Below are positions 1 to 10,523 of a DNA stretch of 64,000 nt, one piece after another. Source of the DNA: Agarivorans litoreus (GTDB lineage Bacteria > Pseudomonadota > Gammaproteobacteria > Enterobacterales > Celerinatantimonadaceae). The stretch's first letter is position 1. Every line of letters starts with the position of its first letter. A program made the translations under genes and the position numbers. Below the pieces are notes generated by a model. The model saw only the letters and a list, made by a program, of their open reading frames with translations. It did no database searches and was not told the DNA's origin. The stretch is from NCBI RefSeq assembly GCF_019649015.1, contig NZ_BLPI01000001.1, positions 2,621,001 through 2,685,000 of the forward strand. The letters are read 5' to 3'.

Positions 1-1
1 G

Positions 2-355
2 GCTGAGTTACCCAAAGGCAGCTTAACTCAGCATGCTCAGGGGGAGTCTAGTGCCCAGATAAAACAGCGGGTGATTAACGCGCGCAAGCTGCAGTTGGAG
101 CGTAGTGGTAAGTTAAATAGCCAACTCTCTGGTAAAGAGCTTCACCAGCATGCCAGTTTAAGCCTTGAAAATAGTGAGTTTTTAGAAAGCAGTATTAGTC
201 AATTAGGTTTATCTGCTCGCGCATTTCATCGCGTTTGGCGCTTAGCCAGAACCATTGCCGATCTTAAGCAGCAAAAAGATATTCAACGCAACGATATTGT
301 GGAAGCTCTAAGCTATCGGGCAATGGATCGCTTACTTAAGCGTTTGTCTGCCTAG
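2..355 (+). CDS. YifB/ComM-like Mg-chelatase family AAA ATPase, C-terminal end (partial)
   Basis: The reading frame is open from base 2 to the TAG at 353-355, so the gene enters from outside the window and only about 117 C-terminal residues are seen. The end reads as the helical lid domain of the YifB/ComM family. It has a segment of the type LGLSARAFHRVWRLARTIAD, then EALSYRAMDRLL, which is the usual family ending. In this family the full protein is about 500 residues, with a Lon-protease-like N-terminal domain and an AAA+ Mg-chelatase core, and ComM acts as a branch-migration helicase in natural transformation. The ATPase motifs lie outside the window, so the assignment rests on the tail only. 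Confidence 0.75.
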   Translation, partial: AELPKGSLTQHAQGESSAQIKQRVINARKLQLERSGKLNSQLSGKELHQHASLSLENSEFLESSISQLGLSARAFHRVWRLARTIADLKQQKDIQRNDIVEALSYRAMDRLLKRLSA

Positions 356-818
356 TGTTTGTATTTTGTCGAATTTCTCCTTTCTCTATTGATTAATAAA
401 TCACTCACCTGATTACGAATTATCTCAGTGTTGGCGGGGCTTAGCTGGCATTCTGTCTTAACGTAAACATTTTGCTACAACAAAATGGCTTGATAATTGT
501 ATAGCTGTTAGTGTTCAAATTATTGACACTTTATTAGAATGACGTGGAGATAACGTTTTCATAAGCTTCTGTTTTTCAAGTACAATATAAGGTATAAACA
601 CAGAGTTATAGATAGCGCTTAGCAGGAAGGGCGCAGCTCGGCGCTTGATTAGAGCAATAATAAAATTATAAAAAATAAAGGCAGTAAGGTTAGAAATATG
701 ACCTTGACCGAAAAAATGTCAAACAGGCGTTTACAAGGGTGAAACTGCTACTTAAAGTGCACGCGAATAGGCCGTATGCAAAGAGCTTATCGCACTTCAA
801 AAGAAGGAAGGAAATACT
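356..818. other. AT-rich intergenic region
   Basis: 463 bases without a credible gene. The sequence is AT-rich, with TATAAG at about 588 as a possible -10 element, but no paired -35 is convincing. I see no terminator directly after the YifB-like stop and no riboswitch I can name. The last part (805-812) holds the AAGGAAGG ribosome-binding site of the next gene. Confidence 0.5.
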
Positions 819-1214
819 ATGATGAAATGGATGGTGATTGGCATTTCTCTATTGTTTGGTACCGCCAATGCGCAAGATGTAAGAATTTGGCTGCAATCTG
901 GCAGCGATTCCCAATGGATGCAAATGCAAGATTTACAAATCCAAAACTCCGATGGCAGTTTGCAACAACGCATTGTTGCCTTAGATAGCCAAGGAAAACC
1001 GCTGTTTATGCCACTGAGTGAGTTGGCGTTTATTCAAGCCGATAACAAATATTATTATGTTTCAAATGAGTACGTAGCTATTACTCATAGTGGTGCCAAA
1101 TTTAAACTTCCTAGTGGTGATGAAGCCGACAATATGTTTGTTGCACGCAACGGTTACGGCGGTTACACCAGTTTCGACTACTCTGCGCTGCGTCGCATTA
1201 TCTTCTCTAAGTAG
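819..1214 (+). CDS. Small secreted protein of unknown function
   Basis: 131 residues. The start ATG at 819 follows a strong purine-rich ribosome-binding site (AAGGAAGG, 805-812). The first 19 residues form a typical signal peptide (positive Lys, hydrophobic core, cleavage after NA in GTANAQ), so the mature protein of about 112 residues is probably periplasmic or exported. It is rich in Gln, Ser and aromatic residues, has no cysteine, and has a C-terminal YGGYTSFDY stretch. I recognise no family. It stands alone, bounded by a 463-base upstream gap and a terminator before recC, so it appears monocistronic. An out-of-frame overlapping ORF at 776-988 is a shadow. Confidence 0.7.
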   Translation: MMKWMVIGISLLFGTANAQDVRIWLQSGSDSQWMQMQDLQIQNSDGSLQQRIVALDSQGKPLFMPLSELAFIQADNKYYYVSNEYVAITHSGAKFKLPSGDEADNMFVARNGYGGYTSFDYSALRRIIFSK

Positions 1215-1283
1215 TTAGCTGTTCAGCTAACTACTGCCATCCAGTGAAAATCGTTTAAGCAACACTTTTTTAAGCGTTTTTTT
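1210..1283 (+). terminator. Two stem-loops ending the small secreted gene
   Basis: A perfect 12-bp stem with a TT loop (1210-1235) includes the stop codon but has no T-run. A second, 7-bp stem with one wobble pair (CGTTTAA 1252-1258 / TTAAGCG 1270-1276) is followed by seven T (1277-1283) and looks like the intrinsic terminator. Confidence 0.6.
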
Positions 1284-1324
1284 CTGGCACAATAAAGGCT
1301 GCTTCGTTCAAGGGAACAGCCTTC

Positions 1325-4300
1325 TTGTTATATCTTTACCAAAGTAATCATTTAGATACCTTACAAATTTTATTGAGTAAGGTGATGGCCTTGCAAGCGC
1401 CAGAAAACCCATTTACTCAACAGCAGATCTTGGTACAAAGCCCTGGCATGGCGCAGTGGTTAAAACTGCAGTTAGCCGAACAACAAGGCATTGTGGCAAA
1501 TGTGGCGTTTCCGCTGCCTGCTAGCTTTATTTGGCAAATGTTTCACTTAGTTCTGCAAGATGTTCCCGAGCAAAGTCCCTTTAATAAAGAAGCCATGAGT
1601 TGGCGATTAATGCGCTTGTTGCCACAACGTTTGCAAGAGCCAGCATTTAACGCCTTGAAGCACTATCTGTTGGGTGAGCAAGAAAGTGAGGACATTGACA
1701 GTCGTAAGCTTTGGCAACTGGCACAAAAAATTGCAGATATTTACGACCAATACTTGGTGTATCGCAGCGAATGGACCAGTGCATGGGAAGCGGGTGATGA
1801 CTTAAACGAGGTGAGCGAAAGTCAGCCTTGGCAGCCGATACTGTGGCGTGACTTGGTAGATGACACGGTAAGCGCTATGGACTCCCCTTATCACCGGGGC
1901 AACTTATATATCGACTTTGTTGAACAGTTGCGAGTGGCCAGTGCCGCGCCTGAAGGTTTGCCCGAGCAGGTGTTTATTTTTGGTATATCAGCCTTGCCGC
2001 CAGCCTATGTTGAAGCCCTAGACGCCTTAGCATTACATTGTGAAATTCATCTATTCCTTACCAATCCTTCAGAGCAATACTGGGGCGATGTTCGAGACGT
2101 TAGCACCCTGCTAAAACAACAATCCGATATCAGCCAAGTAGGAAATCCTTTATTGGCGTCTATGGGCAAGTTAGGCCGTGATTACATTGAATTGTTGCAC
2201 CCGCTAAATAAGCAAGAAACCGACATTTTTGCCAGTAATGTAAATGAGCAGCAGGCTCCAAGTTTATTGGCAATGGTTCAAGACGATATCTTAAAGCTGC
2301 AAGACCCCATTGATTATCAGAAGTTTGACAACAGTTTGCACAAGCGCCAGATCGAGCCTGATGATTGCAGTGTGCAATTGCATCTTTGCCATAGCCCTCG
2401 CCGAGAGCTAGAAGTATTACACGATCAACTTCTGGCGATGTTTGAGCAAAACCCAGAACTAAACCCTCGCGATATTATTGTAATGGTGCCCGATGTAAAT
2501 CGTTATGGGCCAATGATTCAGGCAGTGTTTGGCAGCACCAGTGCAGAAACGCGCTTGCCTTTTGCTATTTCAGATCGCAGTGCCACTCAAGAAAACCCTG
2601 TTTTGTTAAGCTTTTTGGAGCTATTGGCGCTACCACAAAAACGTAAGTCTGCGGCAGAGCTCTTAGCGTTATTAGAAGTACCGGCGATTATGCGTCGTTT
2701 TGAATTGGCAGAAGACGAACTTAAGTCGCTGCGCCAATGGGTGAGAGAAGCAGGGGTGCGTTGGGGGCTAGATGGCAGTGACCGCAGCCGCTGGCAGGCC
2801 CCAGAAGATGAAACTCACTCCTGGCTATTTGGCCTTAAGAGGATGTTGTTGGGTTATGCGATGCCCAGTGATGCGGGTTTACATCAAGGGGTGCTAGCCT
2901 ACGATGAGGTGCAAGGGAAAATTGCCTTAGCAGTGGGCAAGCTAGCCGACTTTATAGACCAACTAATGTTGCTAGAACAACAGTTGTTGAGTGCGGTTAA
3001 CGCCGAGCAATGGCGACTGCGTTTACAAGATCTTCTCAGCAATATTTACAGCTTTGATAGTGATGACGAAACCGAGCAATTGCGCCTGCATAAGCTGTTT
3101 GAAAACCTCGTAGAGCAATGCCGCAGTAGCGGTTTTATGGAGCTTATCAGCCCAGAACTCATTTTGGATTATTGCCGTAATCAGCTAAATGCGCAGCGTG
3201 GTAGTCAACGTTTTTTGGCAGGGCAAATTAACTTTTGTACCTTACTGCCAATGCGTGCCATACCATTTAAGGTGGTGTGCTTATTGGGCATGAATGACAG
3301 TGAGTATCCGCGCTCCGTGCCTAGCATGGGCTTTGATTTAATGGCGCAAAATCCTGCTAAACGTGGCGACCGTAGCCGCCGAGATGACGACCGCTATTTA
3401 TTCTTAGAAGCATTGCTGGCCGCCCAAGATACCTTATATGTCTCTTATATTGCCCATAGCGCCAAAGATAACAGTGAACAAACGCCGTCGGTGTTGGTAG
3501 CAGAGCTATGTGATTACATTGGCCAAAGCTGCGTGCTACAAGGTGATGAACAACTAAATGTGGATCAATCAGCCAAGCGTTTGTTAACGCATCTTAGTTG
3601 TGAGCATCCCTTGCAACCCTTCTCGAGCGAGTATTATCAAAGCCAAAGCGATAAGTTTAGTTATGCGCAGCGTTGGGTGCCGGCGGTGGCTGCCCAGCAA
3701 CAAAGCAAAGCGCCCGAGCCTATAGAAGAAGCGCTGATCAATGAAGGTTACATAGCGGATATTGAAATGGACGAGTTGCTTGCCTTTAGTCGCTCGCCCA
3801 TCGCTTATTTTTATCAGCGGCGCTTAAAAGTGAGTTTTCCGCGCTTAAGTGAGCAATTAGAAGAAACCGAACCCTTTTTAGTAGAAGGGTTAGCGGGTTT
3901 CTCTATGAAGCAATATTTACTCGAACAGCAACTTAACAAGGCAGATAAAAAGCAGCAATTTGCGCTGTTACATGCTGCCGGTAGCTTGCCACATGGTGGT
4001 TTTGGAGAGGTATCGTTTGAGCAGCAATGGCAAGATCTTGAACCTTTGGCCGATGCCCTATTTCCCTTACTCGCGGGAGGGCTCGTTAAGCGCCAGCAGC
4101 TAGCACTAGAACTAGAGTATTCGCTTGAAGATGGTTTGCAGCAGTGTCGTTTGTCGGCTTGGTTGAAACACCAATACGCACAAGGTTTAGTGAGTTATCG
4201 ACCGGGCAGTATTCGGGGTAAAGATTTGGTTGCTGCTTGGCTGTGGCACTTAGTGTTTCACGCCAGTTTACCTGAGCAAGCGCTTAGCTCTTATGTGCTT

Positions 4301-4678
4301 GGTCGTAAAGGGGCTTGGCAGCTTTTGCCATTAAGTGCCGAACAAGCAAAAGAGTATTTAGCGCTTTGGCTAAGCCACTTACAACAAGGTTTACACCAGC
4401 CGATATTGCTACCTATCGAAAGCGCTTGGCAGTGGATAAGCCAATGTAAAGACAAGAAAACCGGCAGTATTGAGTACAGCGAGGCCAATCTAGATAAAGC
4501 AAGACGGGCGGCACGCAATCAGTTTAACGGAGGGCCGTTTGCTCAGGCAGAAGGCGCAGATCCGTATATTCAAGCCCAGATAAGTGATTTAGAAGCCATT
4601 TGGCCGCAGTTCGAAGCTAGCGCTAAAGCTTTGCTTGGACCTTTGTTAGCTCATCTAGAGGAGTTTGCTGGTGTCTAA
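1325..4678 (+). CDS. recC: Exodeoxyribonuclease V gamma subunit RecC
   Basis: 1117 residues, close to the usual length of about 1120. RecC is the scaffold of the RecBCD helicase-nuclease; it channels the two unwound strands and recognises Chi during double-strand-break repair. The N-terminus (LYLYQSNHLDTL) and the segment SPGMAQWLKLQLA match the family start, and later blocks (CHSPRRELEVLHDQLL, PFAISDRSATQENPVL, FCTLLPMRAIPFKVVCLLGM) are typical RecC regions. The start is TTG at 1325 with AAGGGA about 10 bases upstream; no better ATG fits the conserved N-terminus. The 3' end overlaps recB, and recBCD are contiguous without the ptrA protease gene that separates recC and recB in E. coli. Confidence 0.95.
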   Translation: MLYLYQSNHLDTLQILLSKVMALQAPENPFTQQQILVQSPGMAQWLKLQLAEQQGIVANVAFPLPASFIWQMFHLVLQDVPEQSPFNKEAMSWRLMRLLPQRLQEPAFNALKHYLLGEQESEDIDSRKLWQLAQKIADIYDQYLVYRSEWTSAWEAGDDLNEVSESQPWQPILWRDLVDDTVSAMDSPYHRGNLYIDFVEQLRVASAAPEGLPEQVFIFGISALPPAYVEALDALALHCEIHLFLTNPSEQYWGDVRDVSTLLKQQSDISQVGNPLLASMGKLGRDYIELLHPLNKQETDIFASNVNEQQAPSLLAMVQDDILKLQDPIDYQKFDNSLHKRQIEPDDCSVQLHLCHSPRRELEVLHDQLLAMFEQNPELNPRDIIVMVPDVNRYGPMIQAVFGSTSAETRLPFAISDRSATQENPVLLSFLELLALPQKRKSAAELLALLEVPAIMRRFELAEDELKSLRQWVREAGVRWGLDGSDRSRWQAPEDETHSWLFGLKRMLLGYAMPSDAGLHQGVLAYDEVQGKIALAVGKLADFIDQLMLLEQQLLSAVNAEQWRLRLQDLLSNIYSFDSDDETEQLRLHKLFENLVEQCRSSGFMELISPELILDYCRNQLNAQRGSQRFLAGQINFCTLLPMRAIPFKVVCLLGMNDSEYPRSVPSMGFDLMAQNPAKRGDRSRRDDDRYLFLEALLAAQDTLYVSYIAHSAKDNSEQTPSVLVAELCDYIGQSCVLQGDEQLNVDQSAKRLLTHLSCEHPLQPFSSEYYQSQSDKFSYAQRWVPAVAAQQQSKAPEPIEEALINEGYIADIEMDELLAFSRSPIAYFYQRRLKVSFPRLSEQLEETEPFLVEGLAGFSMKQYLLEQQLNKADKKQQFALLHAAGSLPHGGFGEVSFEQQWQDLEPLADALFPLLAGGLVKRQQLALELEYSLEDGLQQCRLSAWLKHQYAQGLVSYRPGSIRGKDLVAAWLWHLVFHASLPEQALSSYVLGRKGAWQLLPLSAEQAKEYLALWLSHLQQGLHQPILLPIESAWQWISQCKDKKTGSIEYSEANLDKARRAARNQFNGGPFAQAEGADPYIQAQISDLEAIWPQFEASAKALLGPLLAHLEEFAGV

Positions 4679-7600
4679 TCTAAACCAAGCTACTCAGCAG
4701 AGCGGCGCGATGAATAATAACTTAGATGTTTTCACCTTTCCCTTGAATGGCTCTCGGCTTATTGAAGCTAGTGCTGGTACGGGGAAAACCTACACCATTG
4801 GCGCTTTGGTGCTGCGTTTGTTGCTAGGGCATTATCGTCAACCAGAGCAAGCTTTTAGCCAAGCTGGAGAGCACGTAGCGCTCACTATTGAGCAGATATT
4901 GGTGGTTACCTTTACCGAAGCGGCTACGCAGGAGCTGCGAGGGCGAATTCGCGAGAAAATTCATCAAGCGCGAATTGCTTTTTTACGAGGCCAAAGCGAT
5001 GACTTCATTATTAGTCAGCTGCTAGATGAGGTTAACGACCACCCGCAGGCGGCGCAACGTTTGCTGTTGGCTGAACAAAACATGGACCAGGCGGCGGTGT
5101 TTACCATTCATGGTTTCTGCCAACGCATGTTGAAGCAACATGCTTTCGAATCGGGCTTGCCCTTTGAGATGGAGTTTCTTACCAATGAAATTCATCTGCG
5201 TTTGCAAGCGGTGCAAGACTGTTGGCGTCAGCGCTTTTATCCCTTATCGGTGCCTTTGGTGGGTCGAATAGTGCAATGCTGGGCCAGCCCTTACGACTTA
5301 CATCAAGAGTTGGGCGGCTTGCTAAATCAAAGCCATTTTGAGCTACAAGGAGTGCCGCAAGAGCAAGATTTAGAACGCTTTTTTGCGCAACAAATTAATC
5401 GCATTGATGCCTTTAAACAGCTTTGGAAACCTGCAGCGGCAGAGATTGCTGAACTTATTGCAACCGCGCCATTAAATGGCAATAAGTTTCGTAAAGCTTC
5501 GGTCGAAAAATGGTTGGGCTTAATTAACCAGTTTGCAGACGCCGCAACCGACAGTGACTTTTTAAGCAAACCATTGCGCGAAGCTTTGGCTAAGTTCACG
5601 CCAGAGAATCTAGCTAATGGCGTAAAAGCTAAAGGTACGCCGCCGCAACACCCCGCGTTTAACGCAATAGAAACCTTGTTTGATGAAGAACAAAACATTA
5701 AAAACTTGCTGTTAGCCCAGTTGTTGCCGCAAATCCGTCAGCGTTTTAGTGAACTCAAGCAACAACAACAGCTGTTGAGCTTTGATGATTTATTGGCGGG
5801 TTTGGCCAAGGCGCTAAATGCACCTCAAGGAGAAGTGCTAGCCAAGCAAATCGCCGAGCTCTATCCCGTCGCGATGATTGATGAATTCCAAGATACCGAT
5901 CCTCAGCAATATCAGATTTTTTCTCAGCTGTATATTGATAGGCCCGATACCGCGTTAATGCTAATTGGCGACCCTAAGCAGGCGATTTATGGTTTTCGCG
6001 GCGCCGACATTTTCACTTATATGCAAGCGCGCAACAAGGTTACCGCACGTTACAACCTGCCAACCAATTGGCGTTCTACTGGCGCGATGGTGAACGCATG
6101 CAATAAGTTGTTTGAGTGCCATGCTCGGCCATTTATTTTTGACGATGCCATTGAGTTCATCCCAGTGAATGCGGCTAAAGCAGAGCTGAGTGGTTTAGTT
6201 ATAAACGGCGAGCCACAGGCAGCCATGCAGTTTTTGTATCAGCAAAATGCAGAATTTGTGCGCGGCGAAGATTATCTTGTTGGTCAGGCTCAACAGTGTG
6301 CCCAGCAAATACAGACTTTGTTAGAAGCTGGGCAACAAGGGCGTGCAACTCTGGGTGATAGTGGAAAAACAGTGCAAGCGGGCGATATCGCGGTGTTAGT
6401 GCGCACTCGCCGTGAAGGCGAAAAAGTGGCTGCGGCATTGGCTAAACAAAACATTGCCAGTGTCAGCTTATCTAACCGCGATAGTGTGTTTGAAAGCCCC
6501 GAAGCCTATCAGTTTTATTTGCAGTTATTAGCCTGCCAAGAACCGCACAACGACCGAAAACTGCGCGCAGCTTTAGCCTGTAAAATCTTAGGTTTAGGTT
6601 TAAGCGAGTTGGACCAGCTAAATACCGACGAGCGCAGCTGGCAACGCTATTCCCAAGAGTACAGCGAGTACCAACAGCTTTGGTATAAACAAGGCGTACT
6701 GGCAATGTTTTATTCTTGGATGAGCCAACGTGGCATTAGCGAGCGCTGGATCAGCCAAAACGATAACTATGGTGAGCGCTTACTTACCAACTTGATGCAT
6801 TTAGCTGAGCTACTGCAAAACCAGAGCGCCGAGTTGGATGGTGAAGCAGCGTTAATGCGCTGGTTTGCCGAACAACTACTCGAACCCGATGGCAATGCCG
6901 ACGATCAACAACTGCGCTTAGAAAGTGACGCGAACTTGGTGCAAATTGTCACTATTCACAAAAGTAAGGGCTTGGAATATCCGATTGTGATGTTGCCGTT
7001 TATTTTGGCTTATCGCGAAGCGAGCGAGGCGCTTTATCACCAAGGCGAGCGCTTTATTCTCGATTTAAATGGCAGTGAGCAAGCTATGGAGGCTGCCAGC
7101 CAAGAGCGTTTGGCCGAAGACTTGCGCTTACTTTATGTAGCGGTGACGCGAGCGGTGTATTGCTGTTATTTAGGTGTGGCAGATCTGAAAAAAGGTAACG
7201 CCAAAAAAGGTTATACCGACGTGCATCAAAGCGCCCTAGGCTACTTGTTGCAACAAAATCAGCCACAACCTGCTGGTGCGCTTAGCGCTATTTTGGACAA
7301 TTTGGCTCAGCTTCCCTGCATGAGTTGGCAAACAGTGAGTGAGCAAACACTTGCGCCATATAGCCCGCTAAACCAAGAGCAGCAAAGTTTTGCTGCTAAG
7401 CAATTTACTACCCAGCTTAATCGAAATTGGTGGCTAACCAGTTACTCTGCGCTTAGTCGCCAGCAAGGTCATGGCGCAGGCTTTGATGCCAGTAGCGACA
7501 TGGCATGGCTAGATGAAGCAGAAGGTTTAAGTGCTGAGCCAAGCCAAGTTGAACAGCCGCAAACGCTGACTATTTTTGATTTCCCTCGTGGCGCAGAGGC

Positions 7601-8387
7601 TGGTACTTTTTTGCACTTATTGTTTGAAGAAGTGGATTTTCAAGCCGATTTAGCGAGTATTCAGCTGGCTATTGCACCCTTACTGCAGGCCTCTAGTTAT
7701 AATCAGTTGGACGCCCAAGGCGAGTTGTTATGGTTAGCGCCATTGGCTGATATGTTCCAACAAGTGTGTGCTACGCCTTTGGATGATGCTGGGAGCGCTG
7801 CTGCTTACAGTTTAAGCCAACTAAGCCCAGCGCAACGCTTGGTCGAAATGGAGTTTTTCTTGCCAATTGCAGACCTACAAGCCAATCAAGTTAATCAGCT
7901 CATTCAATATTTCGACCCATTAAGTCGCCAAGCTAAACCTTTGGATTTTGCTAGTGTGCAAGGCATGTTAAAGGGCTTTATCGATTTGGTGTATCAACAT
8001 GATGGTCGTTATTACGTATTGGACTATAAGTCGAATTATCTGGGGGCAGAAGTAAGTGAGTACCAACAACAGGCAATGATGGATGCTATGGTTGAGCATC
8101 GCTACGATTTCCAATATCAGCTGTACAGTTTGGCTTTACACCGTTGGTTGGGGCAACGAATACCTGACTACGACTATGAGCAGCACTTTGGCGGGGTTTA
8201 TTACTTATTTTTGCGTGGAATGGCTGGTGAGTTAACTAGCCAAACCGGTCAAAACGAGCAGCGTAATGGCGTGTATTTTAGCCGACCAGATCCGCAATTT
8301 ATTGAGTACCTTGATCAGCTATTTGCCGGGCAAGATCTTAATCAAACATTAGTGCAGTTAAATCATGTGGAGGCGAATGATGACTAG
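4671..8387 (+). CDS. recB: Exodeoxyribonuclease V beta subunit RecB
   Basis: About 1238 residues. RecB is the 3'-5' SF1 helicase and nuclease of RecBCD. The Walker A motif ASAGTGKT is near residue 33. Other helicase motifs include DEFQDTDPQQYQIF, GDPKQAIYGFRGAD, TIHKSKGLEYP and YVAVTRA. The nuclease motif is LDYKSNYLG near residue 1116. I chose GTG 4671 because AGAGGAG (4657-4663) sits 7 bases upstream; TTG 4665 is too close to that site and ATG 4710, although it begins nearer the conserved part, has no ribosome site. This start overlaps recC by 8 bases, which suggests translational coupling. Confidence 0.95.
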   Translation: MSNLNQATQQSGAMNNNLDVFTFPLNGSRLIEASAGTGKTYTIGALVLRLLLGHYRQPEQAFSQAGEHVALTIEQILVVTFTEAATQELRGRIREKIHQARIAFLRGQSDDFIISQLLDEVNDHPQAAQRLLLAEQNMDQAAVFTIHGFCQRMLKQHAFESGLPFEMEFLTNEIHLRLQAVQDCWRQRFYPLSVPLVGRIVQCWASPYDLHQELGGLLNQSHFELQGVPQEQDLERFFAQQINRIDAFKQLWKPAAAEIAELIATAPLNGNKFRKASVEKWLGLINQFADAATDSDFLSKPLREALAKFTPENLANGVKAKGTPPQHPAFNAIETLFDEEQNIKNLLLAQLLPQIRQRFSELKQQQQLLSFDDLLAGLAKALNAPQGEVLAKQIAELYPVAMIDEFQDTDPQQYQIFSQLYIDRPDTALMLIGDPKQAIYGFRGADIFTYMQARNKVTARYNLPTNWRSTGAMVNACNKLFECHARPFIFDDAIEFIPVNAAKAELSGLVINGEPQAAMQFLYQQNAEFVRGEDYLVGQAQQCAQQIQTLLEAGQQGRATLGDSGKTVQAGDIAVLVRTRREGEKVAAALAKQNIASVSLSNRDSVFESPEAYQFYLQLLACQEPHNDRKLRAALACKILGLGLSELDQLNTDERSWQRYSQEYSEYQQLWYKQGVLAMFYSWMSQRGISERWISQNDNYGERLLTNLMHLAELLQNQSAELDGEAALMRWFAEQLLEPDGNADDQQLRLESDANLVQIVTIHKSKGLEYPIVMLPFILAYREASEALYHQGERFILDLNGSEQAMEAASQERLAEDLRLLYVAVTRAVYCCYLGVADLKKGNAKKGYTDVHQSALGYLLQQNQPQPAGALSAILDNLAQLPCMSWQTVSEQTLAPYSPLNQEQQSFAAKQFTTQLNRNWWLTSYSALSRQQGHGAGFDASSDMAWLDEAEGLSAEPSQVEQPQTLTIFDFPRGAEAGTFLHLLFEEVDFQADLASIQLAIAPLLQASSYNQLDAQGELLWLAPLADMFQQVCATPLDDAGSAAAYSLSQLSPAQRLVEMEFFLPIADLQANQVNQLIQYFDPLSRQAKPLDFASVQGMLKGFIDLVYQHDGRYYVLDYKSNYLGAEVSEYQQQAMMDAMVEHRYDFQYQLYSLALHRWLGQRIPDYDYEQHFGGVYYLFLRGMAGELTSQTGQNEQRNGVYFSRPDPQFIEYLDQLFAGQDLNQTLVQLNHVEANDD

Positions 8388-10440
8388 TTTACTGGTTAAT
8401 GATATTAGCCTTCTAAGCATTACTGATTGGCTCCAACAGTTAAAACAGCAGGGACAAATCAGCGCCTTAGATTTTCACTTTGCTAAGTCGTTTGCAAGCA
8501 GCGAACAGGCCGATGTTTTGATGGTGGCAGCCGCGCTGGTAAGTAATGAATTACAAGCTGGCCATGTTTGTATCGATATGCCTAACCTAGCCAAGCGTTG
8601 TGAACAATTGGGCGCTTGCCCACTTGCAGGCGCGCTTGAGCCTGAATTTTGGCAAGTGCAACTTGGGTCTTCAGCGGCAGTAATGCAAGCCGAATTATCC
8701 AGAGATGCTAAGCCATTGGTATTGCAGTATGGGCGCTTATATCTGTATCGATACTGGAACTATGAGCAGCAAATTGCCGATTACTTCGGTGAAAACTCAC
8801 TTACCAGTGATTACCCCTTAGCCCAAATACAACAGCAAGTGGAGCAATTGTTTAGCCCTAACTGGCAAATGCTATTACAGGCTAAAGCCGCTTATAGTCC
8901 GCAACAGATGGCTTTATATGCCCAGCAATATTTGGATGTAAGTGACGCGAACTTGCTTAATAATGCCGAGTTCTTAAGCAAACTCGCTGGCATTGAACAA
9001 GTATCAGAACTGCAAAGCCTAGTCGCTAAAATGGCTAATGCTAGCAAGATAAACTGGCAGAAGTTGGCAGCCTTACAAGCTTGTTACCAGCCTCGGCTAG
9101 TGATTAGTGGTGGGCCGGGCACCGGCAAAACCACCACTGTGACGCGCTTGCTCGCCTTATTACAAGATTTACAACTAAGTGCAGGAAAAGCGGCGTTAAA
9201 CATTCAGTTGGTTGCACCAACGGGTAAAGCTGCCGCGCGCTTAAGTGAATCTATTATCGGCGCAAAACAGCAGCTTAATGCAAGCGAGCAAACTATCGCA
9301 ACTATCCCTGAGCAAGCTTCAACTATTCACCGCCTATTGGGTGTTATACCTGGGCGGGCGGAGTTTCGTCATCATGCCGACAACCCTTTAGCTTTAGATT
9401 TATTGGTGGTGGATGAAGCGTCGATGATTGATATGCCACTTATGGTGAAGCTATTGGCGGCCATGCCTAAACAGGCGCGAATTATATTGTTGGGGGATAA
9501 GGACCAACTGGCTTCGGTAGAGGCGGGGGCAGTATTGGGGGATTTATGTGCCTTTATTGAGCAGGGATACAGCCAAACTTTGCTGGATAATTTGCAAGCC
9601 AGCAGTGGTTTTAACTTAAGTGCTTGGCAAGCTAAGCAACCTTTACCGATAGCTGATAAGCTGTGTTTGTTGCGTAAAAGCTATCGCTTTGATGCGCATT
9701 CGGGCATCGGTTTGTTGGCGGCAGCGGTAAACCAAGGCCAAGTTAAACAAACCATGGCTTTGCTGGAATCACGTCGCGAAGACTTACCCTATCAAACGCT
9801 AAATCAAGACAGCTATAAAGATTTGCTAGAGCAAAGTGCTAAGGCTTATCAGCCCTATTTAGAAGCGTTGCGCCAAGGTTTACCGATGGAACAGGTATTT
9901 GCCAAGTTTCATCAGTTTCAACTATTGGTTGCTCTTCGTAATGGTGATTTGGGTGTGACTGGGCTTAATCAACGCATCGAGAAACGGCTAAACCAGCAAG
10001 GTTTTATTACGCTGCCAAAACATGCCGATAGCGTGTGGTATGCCGGTAGGCCAGTGATGATTGAACAAAACGACCACGAGCAGCAACTATATAACGGTGA
10101 TATTGGTATTTGTGCGCAAGATGAAAGTGGCCAGCTAATGGTGGCTTTTGAATCCGCCAATGGTTTGCGCTGGTTATTACCTAGTCGCTTGCCTGCTCAC
10201 CAAAGTGTTTACGCCATGACGGTACATAAAAGCCAAGGTAGCGAATTTAAACAGGTGTGTATGTTGCTGCCGCCGGCCACCCAAGCCTTGGTAAATCGAG
10301 AGTTGTTGTATACCGCAATCACCCGCGCAAAAACTACTTTTAGTTTATATGCCGATGCTGAGAGCATAAGTGCTGCATGTCGGAATAAAACCCAGCGGCG
10401 CTCGGGCTTGGTAGAGCGCTTGGGCAGGGTTAACGAGTGA
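8380..10440 (+). CDS. recD: Exodeoxyribonuclease V alpha subunit RecD
   Basis: About 686 residues. RecD is the 5'-3' SF1 helicase subunit of RecBCD. Walker A SGGPGTGKTTT is near residue 245, Walker B LVVDEASMID near 345, and the C-terminal motifs TVHKSQGSEF and LLYTAITRAK are present. Three ATG codons are in frame (8365, 8377, 8380). GGAGG at 8369-8373 lies 6 bases before 8380, which is the best spacing, and the first ATG would put the ribosome site inside the gene. The start overlaps the recB stop by 8 bases, so recC-recB-recD form one overlapping operon. No clear terminator follows. Confidence 0.95.
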   Translation: MTSLLVNDISLLSITDWLQQLKQQGQISALDFHFAKSFASSEQADVLMVAAALVSNELQAGHVCIDMPNLAKRCEQLGACPLAGALEPEFWQVQLGSSAAVMQAELSRDAKPLVLQYGRLYLYRYWNYEQQIADYFGENSLTSDYPLAQIQQQVEQLFSPNWQMLLQAKAAYSPQQMALYAQQYLDVSDANLLNNAEFLSKLAGIEQVSELQSLVAKMANASKINWQKLAALQACYQPRLVISGGPGTGKTTTVTRLLALLQDLQLSAGKAALNIQLVAPTGKAAARLSESIIGAKQQLNASEQTIATIPEQASTIHRLLGVIPGRAEFRHHADNPLALDLLVVDEASMIDMPLMVKLLAAMPKQARIILLGDKDQLASVEAGAVLGDLCAFIEQGYSQTLLDNLQASSGFNLSAWQAKQPLPIADKLCLLRKSYRFDAHSGIGLLAAAVNQGQVKQTMALLESRREDLPYQTLNQDSYKDLLEQSAKAYQPYLEALRQGLPMEQVFAKFHQFQLLVALRNGDLGVTGLNQRIEKRLNQQGFITLPKHADSVWYAGRPVMIEQNDHEQQLYNGDIGICAQDESGQLMVAFESANGLRWLLPSRLPAHQSVYAMTVHKSQGSEFKQVCMLLPPATQALVNRELLYTAITRAKTTFSLYADAESISAACRNKTQRRSGLVERLGRVNE

Positions 10441-10523
10441 TTTAAACAAAGGGTTTGGCAGGGCGTGTGTTGACGTCCTGAGATTGCTAAATGCCTTTAG
10501 CTGCTCGTTGAACACTGCTGTTG

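Noticed and set aside
690-818. Possible cyclic di-GMP riboswitch before the small secreted gene
   Set aside because: Neither of the conserved core segments is present in the right order.
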